From positions 1-64,000 of the forward strand of contig DATJBV010000025.1 of the NCBI GenBank assembly GCA_035515055.1: a stretch of 64,000 bases of DNA, given 5' to 3'. Shown piece after piece: positions 43,221 through 53,220 of this stretch. Below the pieces are notes generated by a model, which was given only the letters and a program-made list of their open reading frames with translations, did no database searches and was not told where the DNA came from. The position numbers were made by a program, and so were the translations under genes. Position 1 is the stretch's first letter. The number at the start of each line of letters is the position of its first letter. The DNA is from Pollutimonas sp035515055 (GTDB lineage Bacteria; Pseudomonadota; Gammaproteobacteria; Burkholderiales; Burkholderiaceae_B).

Positions 43221-45575
43221 ATGGCAAGAATACCCGTAACATCTCCCCGGTCTTCCCGTAACGTGCGCAACGGGCCATCGCCCTTGCAGTCCCGGTTGTC
43301 GGGGTTGCTGCGCGAGGCGCGCTGGATCGTCTTTGCCGCGCTCGCTGCGTGGCTGGGCTTGGTGCTGGCGAGCTGGGACCCAGCGGACCCGGCCTGGTCG
43401 CACTCGGTGCACGCCGCCACCACCCTGAACAAGGGAGGCACGTTGGGCGCTCACGTTTCCGACTTCCTTCTTTTCCTCTTTGGCTACACAGCGTGGCTCT
43501 GGGTGGTGTTGCTGGCGCAGCGGGTGGTGTTCGGGTTCTACCGGCTCACCAATCTTTTATCGCCCCAGCCATCGGCCGAAGCGTTGCCGCGGGTGCGATG
43601 GGAAGTGGGTATTGGCTTTGCGCTGATGTTCATTGGCGCAATGGGCATCGAGGCATTGCAGCTTACCCAACTGGGCGCGGGTTTGCCCGCCGGGGCGGGC
43701 GGACAACTGGGTAAATTGCTGGCGCAGCTAATGTCCTTGTCGCTCGGAACCACGGGTTGCACTTTATTGCTCCTGGTCTTCGTTGCTGTGGGTGCGAGCT
43801 TATTTTTCGGTTTTTCATGGCTGCACGTTGCGGAGCGCGTCGGCGGCTTTATCGAGAAGGCCGTTCAGAGGTTGCTTGAATTCAAGGCCGCGCGCGAAGA
43901 CCGCCGCTTGGGCGAGGCGAAAAAAGCCGAACGCGACGAAACCGTTGTCGCTAAACAAGAGATGCTTGTCCATGAGCACCCCGTGCGCATCGAACCGGCC
44001 GTCATGTCCGTGCCCAAGTCGCCACGTGCCGAGAAAGAGAAACAGAAGCCCCTGTTCACTGTCCTGCCGGAGGCTGGCTCAGGCGACCTGCCCGCTATCG
44101 GCCTGCTCGATATGCCAGTGGAGCACCCTGAAACGGTATCGCCGGAAACCATTGAATACACGTCGCGCCTGATCGAGAAGAAGTTATCCGACTTCGGTGT
44201 CAAGGCCGTTGTCGTGTCGGCCCAGGCCGGACCCGTCATTACCCGATATGAAATTGAGCCGGCAACCGGCGTCAAGGGCAGCCAGATCGTCAACCTGGCC
44301 AAGGACTTGGCGCGGGCGTTAAGCCTCGTCAGCATCCGGGTTGTTGAAACCATTCCGGGGAAGAATCTAATGGGTCTCGAGCTGCCCAATGCCAAACGGC
44401 AAATGGTCAAGCTCTCGGAAATCATAGGATCCCAGACCTACCATTCGGGGGCGTCCATGTTGACAATGGCGCTGGGCAAGGACATTGCAGGCAATCCTGT
44501 GGTCGCCGACCTCGCCAAGATGCCGCATCTGCTGGTGGCAGGCACCACCGGGTCGGGAAAGTCAGTGGGCATCAATGCCATGATCCTGTCCTTGCTATAC
44601 AAGGCGGACGCCACCCAGGTACGCCTCATCCTGATCGATCCAAAGATGCTGGAAATGAGCGTCTATGAGGGCATCCCGCACCTATTGGCTCCCGTGGTCA
44701 CCGACATGAGGCACGCGGCCAATGCCCTGAACTGGTGCGTCGGAGAAATGGAAAAAAGGTACCGGCTCATGAGCAAGATGGGCGTGCGCAACCTGGCTGG
44801 CTATAACGCAAAGATCCGCGACGCCATCAAGCGCGAAGAGCCCATTCCGAACCCCTTCTCCCTTACGCCCGACGCGCCCGAGCCACTAGACACGCTCCCC
44901 ATGATAGTGGTGGTCATCGACGAACTTGCCGACCTCATGATGGTGGTCGGCAAGAAGATCGAAGAGCTTATTGCGCGTCTGGCCCAAAAGGCAAGGGCAG
45001 CCGGCATACACCTCATCCTGGCCACTCAACGTCCCAGTGTGGACGTCATCACAGGACTGATCAAGGCCAATATTCCCACACGCATTTCATTCCAGGTATC
45101 GTCCAAGATCGATTCGCGCACCATATTGGACCAAATGGGCGCCGAGGCCTTGCTCGGCCAGGGCGACATGCTGTACCTGCCGCCAGGTTCGGGTTTCCCG
45201 ACACGCGTGCATGGCGCGTTCGTGCACGATGACGAAGTCCACCGGGTAGTCGAATCGTTGAAAGCCCAAGGCGAACCCCAGTACATCGAAGGCCTGCTCG
45301 AGGGCGCACTTGAAGGCGAAACCGGCGATGGGCTGGGCAGCGTAACGGGCTTCGCCGACGCTGAATCCGATCCCTTGTACGATCAAGCGGTAGAGGTCAT
45401 CATGAAGAACCGGCGGGCTTCGATTTCATCGGTACAACGACACTTGCGCATAGGCTACAACCGGGCCGCGCGCTTACTCGAGCAAATGGAGAACGCGGGG
45501 CTGGTATCGGCCATGCAGTCCAATGGCAATCGCGAAATACTGGTACCTGCGGGGAGCGCATCTAGTGAAGATTAA
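43221..45575 (+). CDS. ftsK: DNA translocase FtsK
   Basis: The 784-residue septal DNA pump has four N-terminal membrane helices (about 25-200), a linker with acidic and basic stretches, a RecA-like motor with Walker A GTTGSGKSVG near residue 443 and Walker B MIVVVIDELADLMM, and a C-terminal gamma winged helix (QRHLRIGYNRAARLLEQM) for KOPS recognition. It is slightly shorter in the linker than E. coli FtsK. Its end overlaps lolA by 11 bases. Confidence 0.96.
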   Translation: MARIPVTSPRSSRNVRNGPSPLQSRLSGLLREARWIVFAALAAWLGLVLASWDPADPAWSHSVHAATTLNKGGTLGAHVSDFLLFLFGYTAWLWVVLLAQRVVFGFYRLTNLLSPQPSAEALPRVRWEVGIGFALMFIGAMGIEALQLTQLGAGLPAGAGGQLGKLLAQLMSLSLGTTGCTLLLLVFVAVGASLFFGFSWLHVAERVGGFIEKAVQRLLEFKAAREDRRLGEAKKAERDETVVAKQEMLVHEHPVRIEPAVMSVPKSPRAEKEKQKPLFTVLPEAGSGDLPAIGLLDMPVEHPETVSPETIEYTSRLIEKKLSDFGVKAVVVSAQAGPVITRYEIEPATGVKGSQIVNLAKDLARALSLVSIRVVETIPGKNLMGLELPNAKRQMVKLSEIIGSQTYHSGASMLTMALGKDIAGNPVVADLAKMPHLLVAGTTGSGKSVGINAMILSLLYKADATQVRLILIDPKMLEMSVYEGIPHLLAPVVTDMRHAANALNWCVGEMEKRYRLMSKMGVRNLAGYNAKIRDAIKREEPIPNPFSLTPDAPEPLDTLPMIVVVIDELADLMMVVGKKIEELIARLAQKARAAGIHLILATQRPSVDVITGLIKANIPTRISFQVSSKIDSRTILDQMGAEALLGQGDMLYLPPGSGFPTRVHGAFVHDDEVHRVVESLKAQGEPQYIEGLLEGALEGETGDGLGSVTGFADAESDPLYDQAVEVIMKNRRASISSVQRHLRIGYNRAARLLEQMENAGLVSAMQSNGNREILVPAGSASSED

Positions 45576-46209
45576 TAACCACCGCATGGCGCGCTGGATG
45601 GCGTCATGTCTCGCCGGCATCGTGCTGTCGGCGGCTCCGCTTGTCGCAAGCGCGGCCGATGCCTCTGTGCAGCTGCGTGATTTTATTGCCAAGGTAACAT
45701 CGGGCGCGGGGACCTTCACGCAGCAGGTGCTGGGATCCAAGTCCAGCAAGCCGCCGCAGCAAGGCAACTTTTCCTTCAAACGTCCCGGGCAATTCAAATG
45801 GGCAGTCACGAAGCCTTATGAACAACTTATTGTGTCGGACGGGAAATCGGTCTATCAGTACGACCCCGATCTTGCCCAAGTAACCGTGCGTCCGGTCGAT
45901 CAGTCCATTGGCGCTTCGCCTGCCGCCATCCTGTTCGGTTCGGGATCGCTCGACGACGCGTTCACCGTCGACGGCATGCCGGCAAAAGACGGCCTCGACT
46001 GGTTGAGAGCCACGCCGCTAAGTCCGGACGCGGGCTTCACGCACGTGGATATCGGGTTCAAAAGTGGCATGCCCGCCCGCATCGACTTGCGCGATTCCTT
46101 CGGGCAGACCACGCGCATCGATCTTGGCGGGATCGAGTCCAACCCCAAGCTGGCGCCCAATGAGTTCACATTCGTTGCTCCGGAAGGCGTTGACGTCGTC
46201 AAGATGTAG
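45565..46209 (+). CDS. lolA: Outer-membrane lipoprotein carrier LolA
   Basis: The 214-residue periplasmic chaperone ferries lipoproteins from LolCDE to LolB. Signal peptide spans about 1-29 (ending VASAAD), followed by the GTFTQQVLGSKSSKPPQQGN and RPGQFKWAVTKPYEQLIVSD regions typical of LolA. The GTG at 45565 is chosen because GGGGAG lies nine bases upstream; ATG 45586 is the alternative. Order ftsK-lolA-rarA-serS is widely conserved. Confidence 0.94.
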   Translation: MKINNHRMARWMASCLAGIVLSAAPLVASAADASVQLRDFIAKVTSGAGTFTQQVLGSKSSKPPQQGNFSFKRPGQFKWAVTKPYEQLIVSDGKSVYQYDPDLAQVTVRPVDQSIGASPAAILFGSGSLDDAFTVDGMPAKDGLDWLRATPLSPDAGFTHVDIGFKSGMPARIDLRDSFGQTTRIDLGGIESNPKLAPNEFTFVAPEGVDVVKM

Positions 46210-46217
46210 GCGTCCGC

Positions 46218-47567
46218 ATGAATAAATCCCAGGACTTGTTCACGTCGTCGCAGGCGGCCTACGCACCCTTGGCGGAGCGTATGCGGCCGCGGACGCTGGA
46301 CGACGTCGTGGGCCAGGCGCACTTGCTGGGGTCCGGCAAGCCGTTGCGCGTTGCGTTCGAGTCCGGCCGTCCTCATTCCATGATCTTCTGGGGGCCGCCC
46401 GGTGTGGGCAAGACTACGCTGGCAAGGCTGATGGCCGCCGGTTTCGATGCGCAGTTTCTTGCCATGTCGGCTGTGCTGGGCGGGGTTAAGGATATCCGCG
46501 AGGCGGTGGTTTCCGCACAGGTGGCGCAAGGGCAGGGAAGGCGCACCATACTCTTCGTCGACGAAGTGCACAGGTTCAACAAGGCCCAGCAAGACGCGTT
46601 TCTGCCTTATGTCGAAAGCGGTCTCTTTACCTTTATCGGGGCCACCACCGAAAACCCTTCGTTCGAGGTCAATTCAGCGCTGCTGTCCCGAGCTCGCGTC
46701 TATGTGCTGCAATCGTTGTCGGTCGAAGAGTTGCGGCAGCTTATCGATCGCGCCGCCGCGCTGCTGGATCAGGATGCCCGGGCCGCGCAGCCAGACGCGA
46801 CGCATAGCGGCCTTCAGTTCGACGCTGCCGCATGCGACCAACTGGCACGTTGGGCCGATGGCGACGCTCGCCGAGTCATCAACGCCATCGAAGTCGTTGC
46901 GGAATCGGCACGTGCGGCGGGCCGCGGCGTCGTCGACGCTGCATGGCTGGAAACGTCGCTTTCCCAGGACTTGCGGCGCTTCGATAAGGGCGGCGACGCC
47001 TTCTATGACCAGATCAGCGCATTGCATAAGGCGGTGCGCGGGTCTGACCCGGATGCCTCGCTATACTGGTTCGCGCGCATGCTCGATGGCGGCGCCGACC
47101 CGCGCTACCTGTCGCGGCGCATCGTTCGCATGGCTGTCGAAGACATCGGCCTGGCCGATCCCAGGGCAACGCAGTTGGCCCTGAACGGGGCGGACATCTA
47201 TGAACGGCTTGGTTCGCCCGAAGGCGAACTTGCGCTGGCCCAGGCCGTCGTGTATATGGCCTGCGCGGCCAAGTCCAATGCCGTTTACACCGCCTATAAG
47301 GCGGCGCGCCGGTTCGTCGAGGAAAACAGCAGCGCCCCCGTGCCCATGCATTTGCGAAATGCGCCCACTAAGTTAATGAAAGAGCTCGGCCACGGGCAGG
47401 CGTATCGATATGCCCACGACGAACCCCACGGGTATGCGGCGGGCGTCAGCTATTTCCCCGATGGCATGCATGCCACCTTCTATAACCCGACCGACCGTGG
47501 GCTTGAAGGTAAAATCTCCCAAAAACTCGCCTTCCTCGATGAGCTGGATAAGCGCAGCCGCGATTAG
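46218..47567 (+). CDS. rarA: Replication-associated recombination protein RarA
   Basis: This 449-residue AAA ATPase related to clamp loaders acts at stalled forks. Walker A is GPPGVGKTTLARLM (near 57), Walker B is LFVDEVHRFNKAQQD (near 115), with GATTENPSFEVN as sensor 1, and the C-terminal tetramerisation domain contains PVPMHLRNAPTKLMKELGHG. It starts eight bases after lolA. Confidence 0.97.
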   Translation: MNKSQDLFTSSQAAYAPLAERMRPRTLDDVVGQAHLLGSGKPLRVAFESGRPHSMIFWGPPGVGKTTLARLMAAGFDAQFLAMSAVLGGVKDIREAVVSAQVAQGQGRRTILFVDEVHRFNKAQQDAFLPYVESGLFTFIGATTENPSFEVNSALLSRARVYVLQSLSVEELRQLIDRAAALLDQDARAAQPDATHSGLQFDAAACDQLARWADGDARRVINAIEVVAESARAAGRGVVDAAWLETSLSQDLRRFDKGGDAFYDQISALHKAVRGSDPDASLYWFARMLDGGADPRYLSRRIVRMAVEDIGLADPRATQLALNGADIYERLGSPEGELALAQAVVYMACAAKSNAVYTAYKAARRFVEENSSAPVPMHLRNAPTKLMKELGHGQAYRYAHDEPHGYAAGVSYFPDGMHATFYNPTDRGLEGKISQKLAFLDELDKRSRD

Positions 47568-47600
47568 CCGTCATCACTACTTCATTTTTTCCTGGTGCCT

Positions 47601-48953
47601 ATGTTAGACCCCAATCAGTTGCGTAAAGACTTGCCCGCCGTCGTCAAGGCGCTGGCCGTGCGCGGTATTTCGTTCGATACCGATCGTTTTGGCTCGCTAG
47701 AGTCTCGCCGCAAATCGGTACAAGTCGAAACCGAAGCGCTACAAGCGCGCCGCAATGCCGTGTCCAAGCTTATTGGGCAACTAAAGTCGAAAGGGGAAGA
47801 CGCGAGCAAGGAAATGGCCGAATCGCAGCAAATTCCGGCACGCCTGAAGGAGCTGGAAACGCAGCTTTCCGCGCTGCAAGGCGAACTCAATGAATGGCTG
47901 ATGACAATACCGAACCTGCCGCACGAAAGTGTACCGCCCGGTGTTTCCAGCGATGACAATATCGAAGTACGCCGCTGGCTGCCCGAGCATATGAAGACCG
48001 ACGCCAACGGCAACCCGGCGTCGCTGCCGTTTCCGGCCCAGGATCACGTCAGTCTTGGCGAACCCATAGGGCTCGACTTCGAGACCGCCCGCAAGTTGTC
48101 CGGTGCCCGGTTCATGATGCTGCGTGGCCCCATGGCCAGGCTGCACCGGGCATTGGCTCAATTCATGCTCGATCTCCAGACAACCGAGCATGGCTACCAG
48201 GAATGCTATACCCCTTATATCGTCAATAGCTCGACGCTGTTCGGCACGGGGCAATTGCCCAAATTCAAGGACGATATGTTCTGGGTCACCAAGGGGGGGC
48301 AAGACGACGAGCCGCAGCACGATGATCAGGGCAATGTTGTAGTCACAGAAGACCTATACCTTATCTCCACATCCGAGATCACATTGGCGGGTTCCGTACG
48401 CGACACCATCGTGGCTCAGGCCGACTTGCCGGTAAAGTTGACCGCTCATACGCCGTGCTTCCGCTCGGAAGCGGGTAGCGGCGGACGCGATACGCGGGGG
48501 ATGATCCGTCAACACCAATTCGACAAAGTGGAAATGGTGCAAATTGTTCATCCGGAGTCGTCTTACGCGGCGCTCGAAGAAATGGTTGGTCACGCCGAGA
48601 GCGTATTGCAACGCCTTGGCGTGCCATACCGGGTGGTCTTGTTGTGCGGCGGCGACATGGGTTTTGGCGCCACCAAAACGTATGATCTTGAAGTTTGGCT
48701 GCCTGCCCAGGATACATGGCGCGAAATCTCGTCGGTCTCGAACTGCGAGGCTTTCCAGGCCAGGCGCATGCAGGCTCGCTTCCGCCCCGAAAAAGGCAAG
48801 CCTGAATACCTCCACACATTGAATGGTTCTGGGTTGGCCGTCGGCCGGGCCTTGGTCGCTGTATTGGAAAATTATCAACAGCACGACGGCAGCGTAATCG
48901 TCCCAGACGCGCTACGGCCCTATATGGGTGGCCTCGAGCGGCTGTCGGCCTGA
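47601..48953 (+). CDS. serS: Serine-tRNA ligase
   Basis: A 450-residue class II aminoacyl-tRNA synthetase. The N-terminal long coiled coil (about 30-105) binds tRNA-Ser; the catalytic core has TSEITLAG, the motif 2 region HTPCFRSEAGSGGRDTRGM and the motif 3 region GSGLAVGRALVAVLENYQ. The ATG at 47601 is chosen over a GTG two codons earlier. Confidence 0.98.
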   Translation: MLDPNQLRKDLPAVVKALAVRGISFDTDRFGSLESRRKSVQVETEALQARRNAVSKLIGQLKSKGEDASKEMAESQQIPARLKELETQLSALQGELNEWLMTIPNLPHESVPPGVSSDDNIEVRRWLPEHMKTDANGNPASLPFPAQDHVSLGEPIGLDFETARKLSGARFMMLRGPMARLHRALAQFMLDLQTTEHGYQECYTPYIVNSSTLFGTGQLPKFKDDMFWVTKGGQDDEPQHDDQGNVVVTEDLYLISTSEITLAGSVRDTIVAQADLPVKLTAHTPCFRSEAGSGGRDTRGMIRQHQFDKVEMVQIVHPESSYAALEEMVGHAESVLQRLGVPYRVVLLCGGDMGFGATKTYDLEVWLPAQDTWREISSVSNCEAFQARRMQARFRPEKGKPEYLHTLNGSGLAVGRALVAVLENYQQHDGSVIVPDALRPYMGGLERLSA

Positions 48954-48962
48954 AGGGGCAAG

Positions 48963-48993
48963 AAAAAGCCGCGCTAGACGGCGCGGCTTTCCA
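48963..48993. terminator. Bidirectional terminator after serS
   Basis: AAAGCCGCGC-tagacg-GCGCGGCTTT forms a ten-base stem at 48965-48990 between serS and the convergent small exported protein gene, with A-runs to the left serving as T-run on the minus strand. Confidence 0.83.
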
Positions 48994-48995
48994 TG

Positions 48996-49343
48996 CTATC
49001 GGCCCCGATGATGATGGTGACGATGATTATTGCCACCTTTGTGTTGCTTGAAATGCCGGGCCTGGCGGTAGTCCCCGCGGTAATGCCGTTCGCCGTATAC
49101 CGGTAATGGCCTGAAATGGCGTTCCGGAACGACAATGACACGGGCGCGGTCGCTATGCATCACTGGCGGATAATAGTAATGGTGCGAACCGTACACTGCC
49201 CCCGGATGCCCGTAGATGACGTCCGGCGTGCCATAGATCACGCCGGGCGTGCCAATATTGATGTCCACATTGACGCGCGCCCCAGCCGTCGCCGATCCGA
49301 GTAGCGCCAGCACTGCGGCTCCCGCCACTATCAAACGTTTCAT
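48996..49343 (-). CDS. Small exported protein with heptad repeat and histidine-rich tail
   Basis: I do not recognise a family. The 115-residue product begins MKRLIVAGAAVLALLGSATA, a signal peptide, followed by three tandem heptads of the form G-T/H-P-G/D-V/A-I/V-Y (residues 31-51: GTPGVIY, GTPDVIY, GHPGAVY). A basic, aromatic middle follows, and the end is NNHRHHHHRGR. The histidine run suggests metal binding, an inference only. ATG 49343 follows a GGTGGG; an ATG three codons upstream is possible. Confidence 0.75.
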   Translation of the reverse strand: MKRLIVAGAAVLALLGSATAGARVNVDINIGTPGVIYGTPDVIYGHPGAVYGSHHYYYPPVMHSDRARVIVVPERHFRPLPVYGERHYRGDYRQARHFKQHKGGNNHRHHHHRGR

Positions 49344-49473
49344 ATCGCCCACCTTTGTTTTTAGTCTGCTTGACCTATTGTGTCCGGTATCCGGTTACGC
49401 AATTGTTAGGTTGCAAGGCTAATAAGCATCCAAACGCTACGGTTTGGGCTTTTCGCAGGGGGCTTGTTACGTT

Positions 49474-51615
49474 TTATGACGGTTGTTCGGCGTATGTCAA
49501 GACCTTCTCGGCGGCTTCCGCGGACGTGGGAGTCGCCGGGCGAACGGCCTGCCGGCCGCTGCATGCCTGTAGTTGCCGCAGGTAGATCCAGTCGACCATC
49601 GTGTCGCCGGGCGTATAGCCATCGACGTATCGCAAGAATAACTGGCGTATGCGCGGGTAATTGTCATGCAAGATGGCATGATCCAGGTCGGCAAGCGCAA
49701 GTTTCAGTTCCTCCCATTCAATATGGGTCTCGCTTGCCCGCAAGATCATCGGGTGATCCGTGGGCGTGGTGTTATTGCCGATCAGCAGTTCTTCGAACAA
49801 TTTTTCACCGGGCCGCAGGCCGATGAACTCGATGGCAATATCGCCGTCAGGGTCATGCGCCGATTTAACCGTAAGTCCGGACAGCATTATCATCTTCGCC
49901 GCCAGATCCGTGATTCTTACAGGGTCGCCCATATCGAGTACGAAGACATCGCCTCCCTGTCCCATGGCGCCCGCCTGAATGACCAACTGCGCTGCTTCGG
50001 GTATGGTCATGAAATAGCGGGTGATGTCGGGGTGCGTGACCGTGACTGGGCCGCCCGCCTTGATCTGTTGTCGAAATAGGGGAATGACCGAGCCCGACGA
50101 TCCGAGCACATTGCCGAAACGCACCATCGTGAAGCGCGTGCTGTTCGTGATCGATTGCCGGCTGACGTCGCCATACAGAGACGGGGTCCCCTGGGCGGCG
50201 AGAGCCTGCAGTACTAGTTCCGCCATGCGCTTGGTGCTTCCCATGGTGTTGGTCGGGCGCACGGCCTTGTCCGTCGATATAAGCACGAAATTTGAAACGC
50301 CCGCGAGAATTGCGGCTTGGGCGGCCTTGAGCGTGCCGAACACATTGTTGTATACGCCCTCGGCGATATTATGTTCCACCATGGGTACATGCTTGTAAGC
50401 GGCGGCATGATACACCGTGTCGACATGCCAAGCCGACATGACATCGAACAGGCGTTGCTGACTGCGCACGGTATTGAGCACGGGGATGACCTGCGTTTCC
50501 AGGCTGATACGGCGCAAGCAATTTTCCAGCTCGGCATGGATGCTGTAGAGGTTGAATTCGCTCTGTTCGAAAAGAATAAGTATCCTGGGCCCGCCGAGCA
50601 GAATCTGGCGGCAAAGCTCCGCCCCTATCGATCCGCCCGCCCCTGTAACCATCACGACCTTGTCGCGTATGCATCGTTCGAACAGTTGCCGGTTCGGCTG
50701 GACCGGCTCGCGGCCGAGCAAATCGCAGATATCCACTACACGCAAGTCCTGCACTTCGACACGGCCGCTTGCCAGATCCATAAAGCCGGGTATCGTGCGA
50801 ACGCTGAACGGGTATGCGGCCAGCATGCCGACGATGGCGGTGCGGCGCGAGCGTGAAGCCGAGGGGATGGCGAGCAATACTTCATCGATCTCGTTGTGGC
50901 GTGTCAATACCTCCAAGTCGCTGGGGTCGAACACGGGTAGACCGGCTATGACTTGCCCTGCAAGCGCCGGATCATCATCGATGAAAGCTACGGCCTGCCG
51001 CTCATTGCCTTGCCGCAAGGCCATCAATAACTGGTTGCCGGCCTCGCCGGCGCCATATATTGCCACGTGCAGGCGCTGCGCCGGCGAGCGGATTCCGGAA
51101 CGGTTCGCTAGCGGATGGTTGCCCGACGACCGGCCGCGGAAATATTGCCGCATGATGAAGCGGGTGCCAACAACGCACACCGTGCACAACAGCCAGTAAA
51201 TAATCACGGTCGACCGGGGGATCATGGCGGGCGGGTGTTGATTGAGCAGGATGATGGCCGCTAGCAGCGCCGCCGATATCGTTATTGCCGACGCCATGGT
51301 CACCAACGCTTGATAGCCGACATAGCGCATGACCGCCCGGTACAGGCCGAACCTCGCCATTACCGGGATGGTCAGTATTGGTGCGATAAGAAACAGCCAT
51401 GCGTGGCCAGTCAACGGCTTGATGGCGCTCACGTCGTCGAGCCGCAAATAAAACGCCAGCCAAAGCGACGCCCATATCAGCACTGTATCGGCAGCGATTT
51501 GCAGCGCGCGCTTCATGCTTCGAGGCAACGCTAAGAGCAAAGCTCGCAAATCCTTCCTTTTTCGATCGGAAACCGCCGCCATCACAGACTTCTGGTCGGT
51601 AGCAAGATAGTCCAT
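49474..51615 (-). CDS. Membrane-bound nucleotide-sugar 4,6-dehydratase (WbpM/CapD/WlbL type)
   Basis: The 713-residue enzyme has four membrane helices (about 35-165), a first nucleotide-binding fold with IYGAGEAGNQLL near 188, and a C-terminal SDR dehydratase domain with VTGAGGSIGAELCRQ near 325, STDKAVRPTN and GSTKRMAEL. WbpM-type enzymes convert UDP-GlcNAc to a 4-keto-6-deoxy sugar, first step to QuiNAc or FucNAc residues of O-antigen. GGAAGAG precedes the ATG. It is divergent from the ugd operon. Confidence 0.92.
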   Translation of the reverse strand: MDYLATDQKSVMAAVSDRKRKDLRALLLALPRSMKRALQIAADTVLIWASLWLAFYLRLDDVSAIKPLTGHAWLFLIAPILTIPVMARFGLYRAVMRYVGYQALVTMASAITISAALLAAIILLNQHPPAMIPRSTVIIYWLLCTVCVVGTRFIMRQYFRGRSSGNHPLANRSGIRSPAQRLHVAIYGAGEAGNQLLMALRQGNERQAVAFIDDDPALAGQVIAGLPVFDPSDLEVLTRHNEIDEVLLAIPSASRSRRTAIVGMLAAYPFSVRTIPGFMDLASGRVEVQDLRVVDICDLLGREPVQPNRQLFERCIRDKVVMVTGAGGSIGAELCRQILLGGPRILILFEQSEFNLYSIHAELENCLRRISLETQVIPVLNTVRSQQRLFDVMSAWHVDTVYHAAAYKHVPMVEHNIAEGVYNNVFGTLKAAQAAILAGVSNFVLISTDKAVRPTNTMGSTKRMAELVLQALAAQGTPSLYGDVSRQSITNSTRFTMVRFGNVLGSSGSVIPLFRQQIKAGGPVTVTHPDITRYFMTIPEAAQLVIQAGAMGQGGDVFVLDMGDPVRITDLAAKMIMLSGLTVKSAHDPDGDIAIEFIGLRPGEKLFEELLIGNNTTPTDHPMILRASETHIEWEELKLALADLDHAILHDNYPRIRQLFLRYVDGYTPGDTMVDWIYLRQLQACSGRQAVRPATPTSAEAAEKVLTYAEQPS

Positions 51616-51858
51616 GGATCACTCTTCCTTTAGTGTGGCGGACGTGGCTTTTTTGTGCGAATAGCGTCTGGCAACACCTTCGACCTAGGAACTATAAGAA
51701 CGAAGACGGCGGTCAAGACATAAGGCAGACGAGCTAGTGCGCATGGCCCGCGCCACATGGCGTACACCGTATAACGCATGTCGAACCGGGATGATGCTCT
51801 TTAAGATTCCTTACATAAATATCCGCATTTGGATACAAGGGATGGGGGACCGGAAACC
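51616..51858. other. Divergent promoter region of the O-antigen locus
   Basis: This 243-base gap separates the dehydratase from ugd. It must hold both promoters, but I cannot name convincing -35/-10 boxes. No JUMPstart/ops element (GGCGGTAG) was found; the nearest is GGCGGTCA at about 51708, which differs at the key bases. Confidence 0.4.
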
Positions 51859-53220
51859 ATGAGGGTGACGATTATCGGCAGTGGCTACGTGGGTTTGGTT
51901 GCCGGTGCGTGCCTCGCGGACGTGGGCAACGACGTCTTGTGTCTCGACGTCGATCCGGTAAAGATTGCGTTATTGCAGGCGGGCGGTATATGCATCTACG
52001 AGCCCGGCCTTGAAGAAATGGTACGCAGGAATGTGGACGCGGGGCGTTTGGGGTTTACCACCGACGTGCGCCGCTCCGTGGAATTCGGCCAGTTGCAGTT
52101 CATTGCCGTGGGCACGCCGCCGGACGAAGACGGTTCGGCGGATCTGCAGTACGTCATGAATGCTGCCCGAAATATCGGCCGGTACATGGAAGACTATAAG
52201 GTCATCATCGACAAGAGCACCGTTCCGGTGGGTACGTCGGCCCGTGTCAAGGCCGCCGTTGGGGCGGAATTGGCCCATCGTGGCGTCGCCATGGAATACA
52301 GCGTCGTATCGAACCCGGAATTCTTGAAGGAGGGCGTGGCCATCGACGACTTCATGCGGCCGGACCGCGTGGTAATAGGCTCGGACGACGACAAGGCCAT
52401 CCAGATCATGCGGGAGCTCTACGCGCCTTTCCTGCGCCAGCACGATCGCGTGCTCATCATGGATTCGCTCTCGGCTGAACTCACCAAGTACGCCGCCAAC
52501 GCCATGCTGGCCACCCGCATTTCCTTCATGAACGAGTTGGCGCTGCTGTCGGAAAAATTGGGCGCGGACATAGAGTCCGTCCGGCGCGGCATCGGGTCCG
52601 ACAGCCGTATCGGTTGGCATTTCCTTTATCCCGGCTGTGGATACGGCGGTTCATGTTTCCCCAAGGACGTAAGGGCACTGCTTAGATCCGCACTGGAAAC
52701 GGGCGAAAGCCTGCGCATCCTGACGGCGGTGGAAGAGGCTAATGAACGGCAAAAATCGGTCCTGGTCGACAAGATAGTCGCGCGCTTCGGCGCCGACTTA
52801 AGCGGCCGTAGCTTCGCCTTGTGGGGTCTTTCCTTCAAGCCGGAGACCGACGATATGCGCGAGGCCCCCAGTTGCATTGTGATCCGGATGCTGTTGGAGC
52901 GCGGCGCCAGTCTGGTTGCCTACGATCCCGCCGCGATAGATTCCGCCAGGCGTCTTTTTGGCGGCGAAGCACGGCTCGAGTATGCGGAGCATCCGATGGC
53001 GGCCCTCAGGGATGCGGACGCGCTCGTGATCATTACTGAATGGAAGGAGTTCAGGAGCCCGGACTTCGAGGCCATCAAGGGCAAGCTCAAGCTGCCCATT
53101 ATTTTCGACGGCCGGAACATGTTCGACCCGGCCAGCCAGGCATTGAGCGGCTTCGAGTATTTCGGAATCGGCCGGCAGACCTGTAACGAAGCCTATATTG
53201 CGAGAACGGCAGCATGCTGA
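51859..53220 (+). CDS. ugd: UDP-glucose/UDP-GlcNAc 6-dehydrogenase (Ugd-type)
   Basis: A 453-residue NAD-dependent enzyme oxidising a UDP-hexose to the uronate. It has GSGYVGLVAGACLADVG (7-23), the catalytic Cys266 in GCGYGGSCFPKD and GLSFKPETDDMREAPS. The sequence type is Ugd/RkpK (UDP-glucose), yet its operon makes acetamido uronic acids from UDP-GlcNAcA, so specificity is open. ATG 51859 follows a GGGGGA. The last seven bases overlap wlbA. Confidence 0.93.
   Translation: MRVTIIGSGYVGLVAGACLADVGNDVLCLDVDPVKIALLQAGGICIYEPGLEEMVRRNVDAGRLGFTTDVRRSVEFGQLQFIAVGTPPDEDGSADLQYVMNAARNIGRYMEDYKVIIDKSTVPVGTSARVKAAVGAELAHRGVAMEYSVVSNPEFLKEGVAIDDFMRPDRVVIGSDDDKAIQIMRELYAPFLRQHDRVLIMDSLSAELTKYAANAMLATRISFMNELALLSEKLGADIESVRRGIGSDSRIGWHFLYPGCGYGGSCFPKDVRALLRSALETGESLRILTAVEEANERQKSVLVDKIVARFGADLSGRSFALWGLSFKPETDDMREAPSCIVIRMLLERGASLVAYDPAAIDSARRLFGGEARLEYAEHPMAALRDADALVIITEWKEFRSPDFEAIKGKLKLPIIFDGRNMFDPASQALSGFEYFGIGRQTCNEAYIARTAAC

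Noticed and set aside
51616..51858. Possible JUMPstart/ops element before the O-antigen genes
   Set aside because: Only GGCGGTCA is found; the required GGCGGTAG core is absent.
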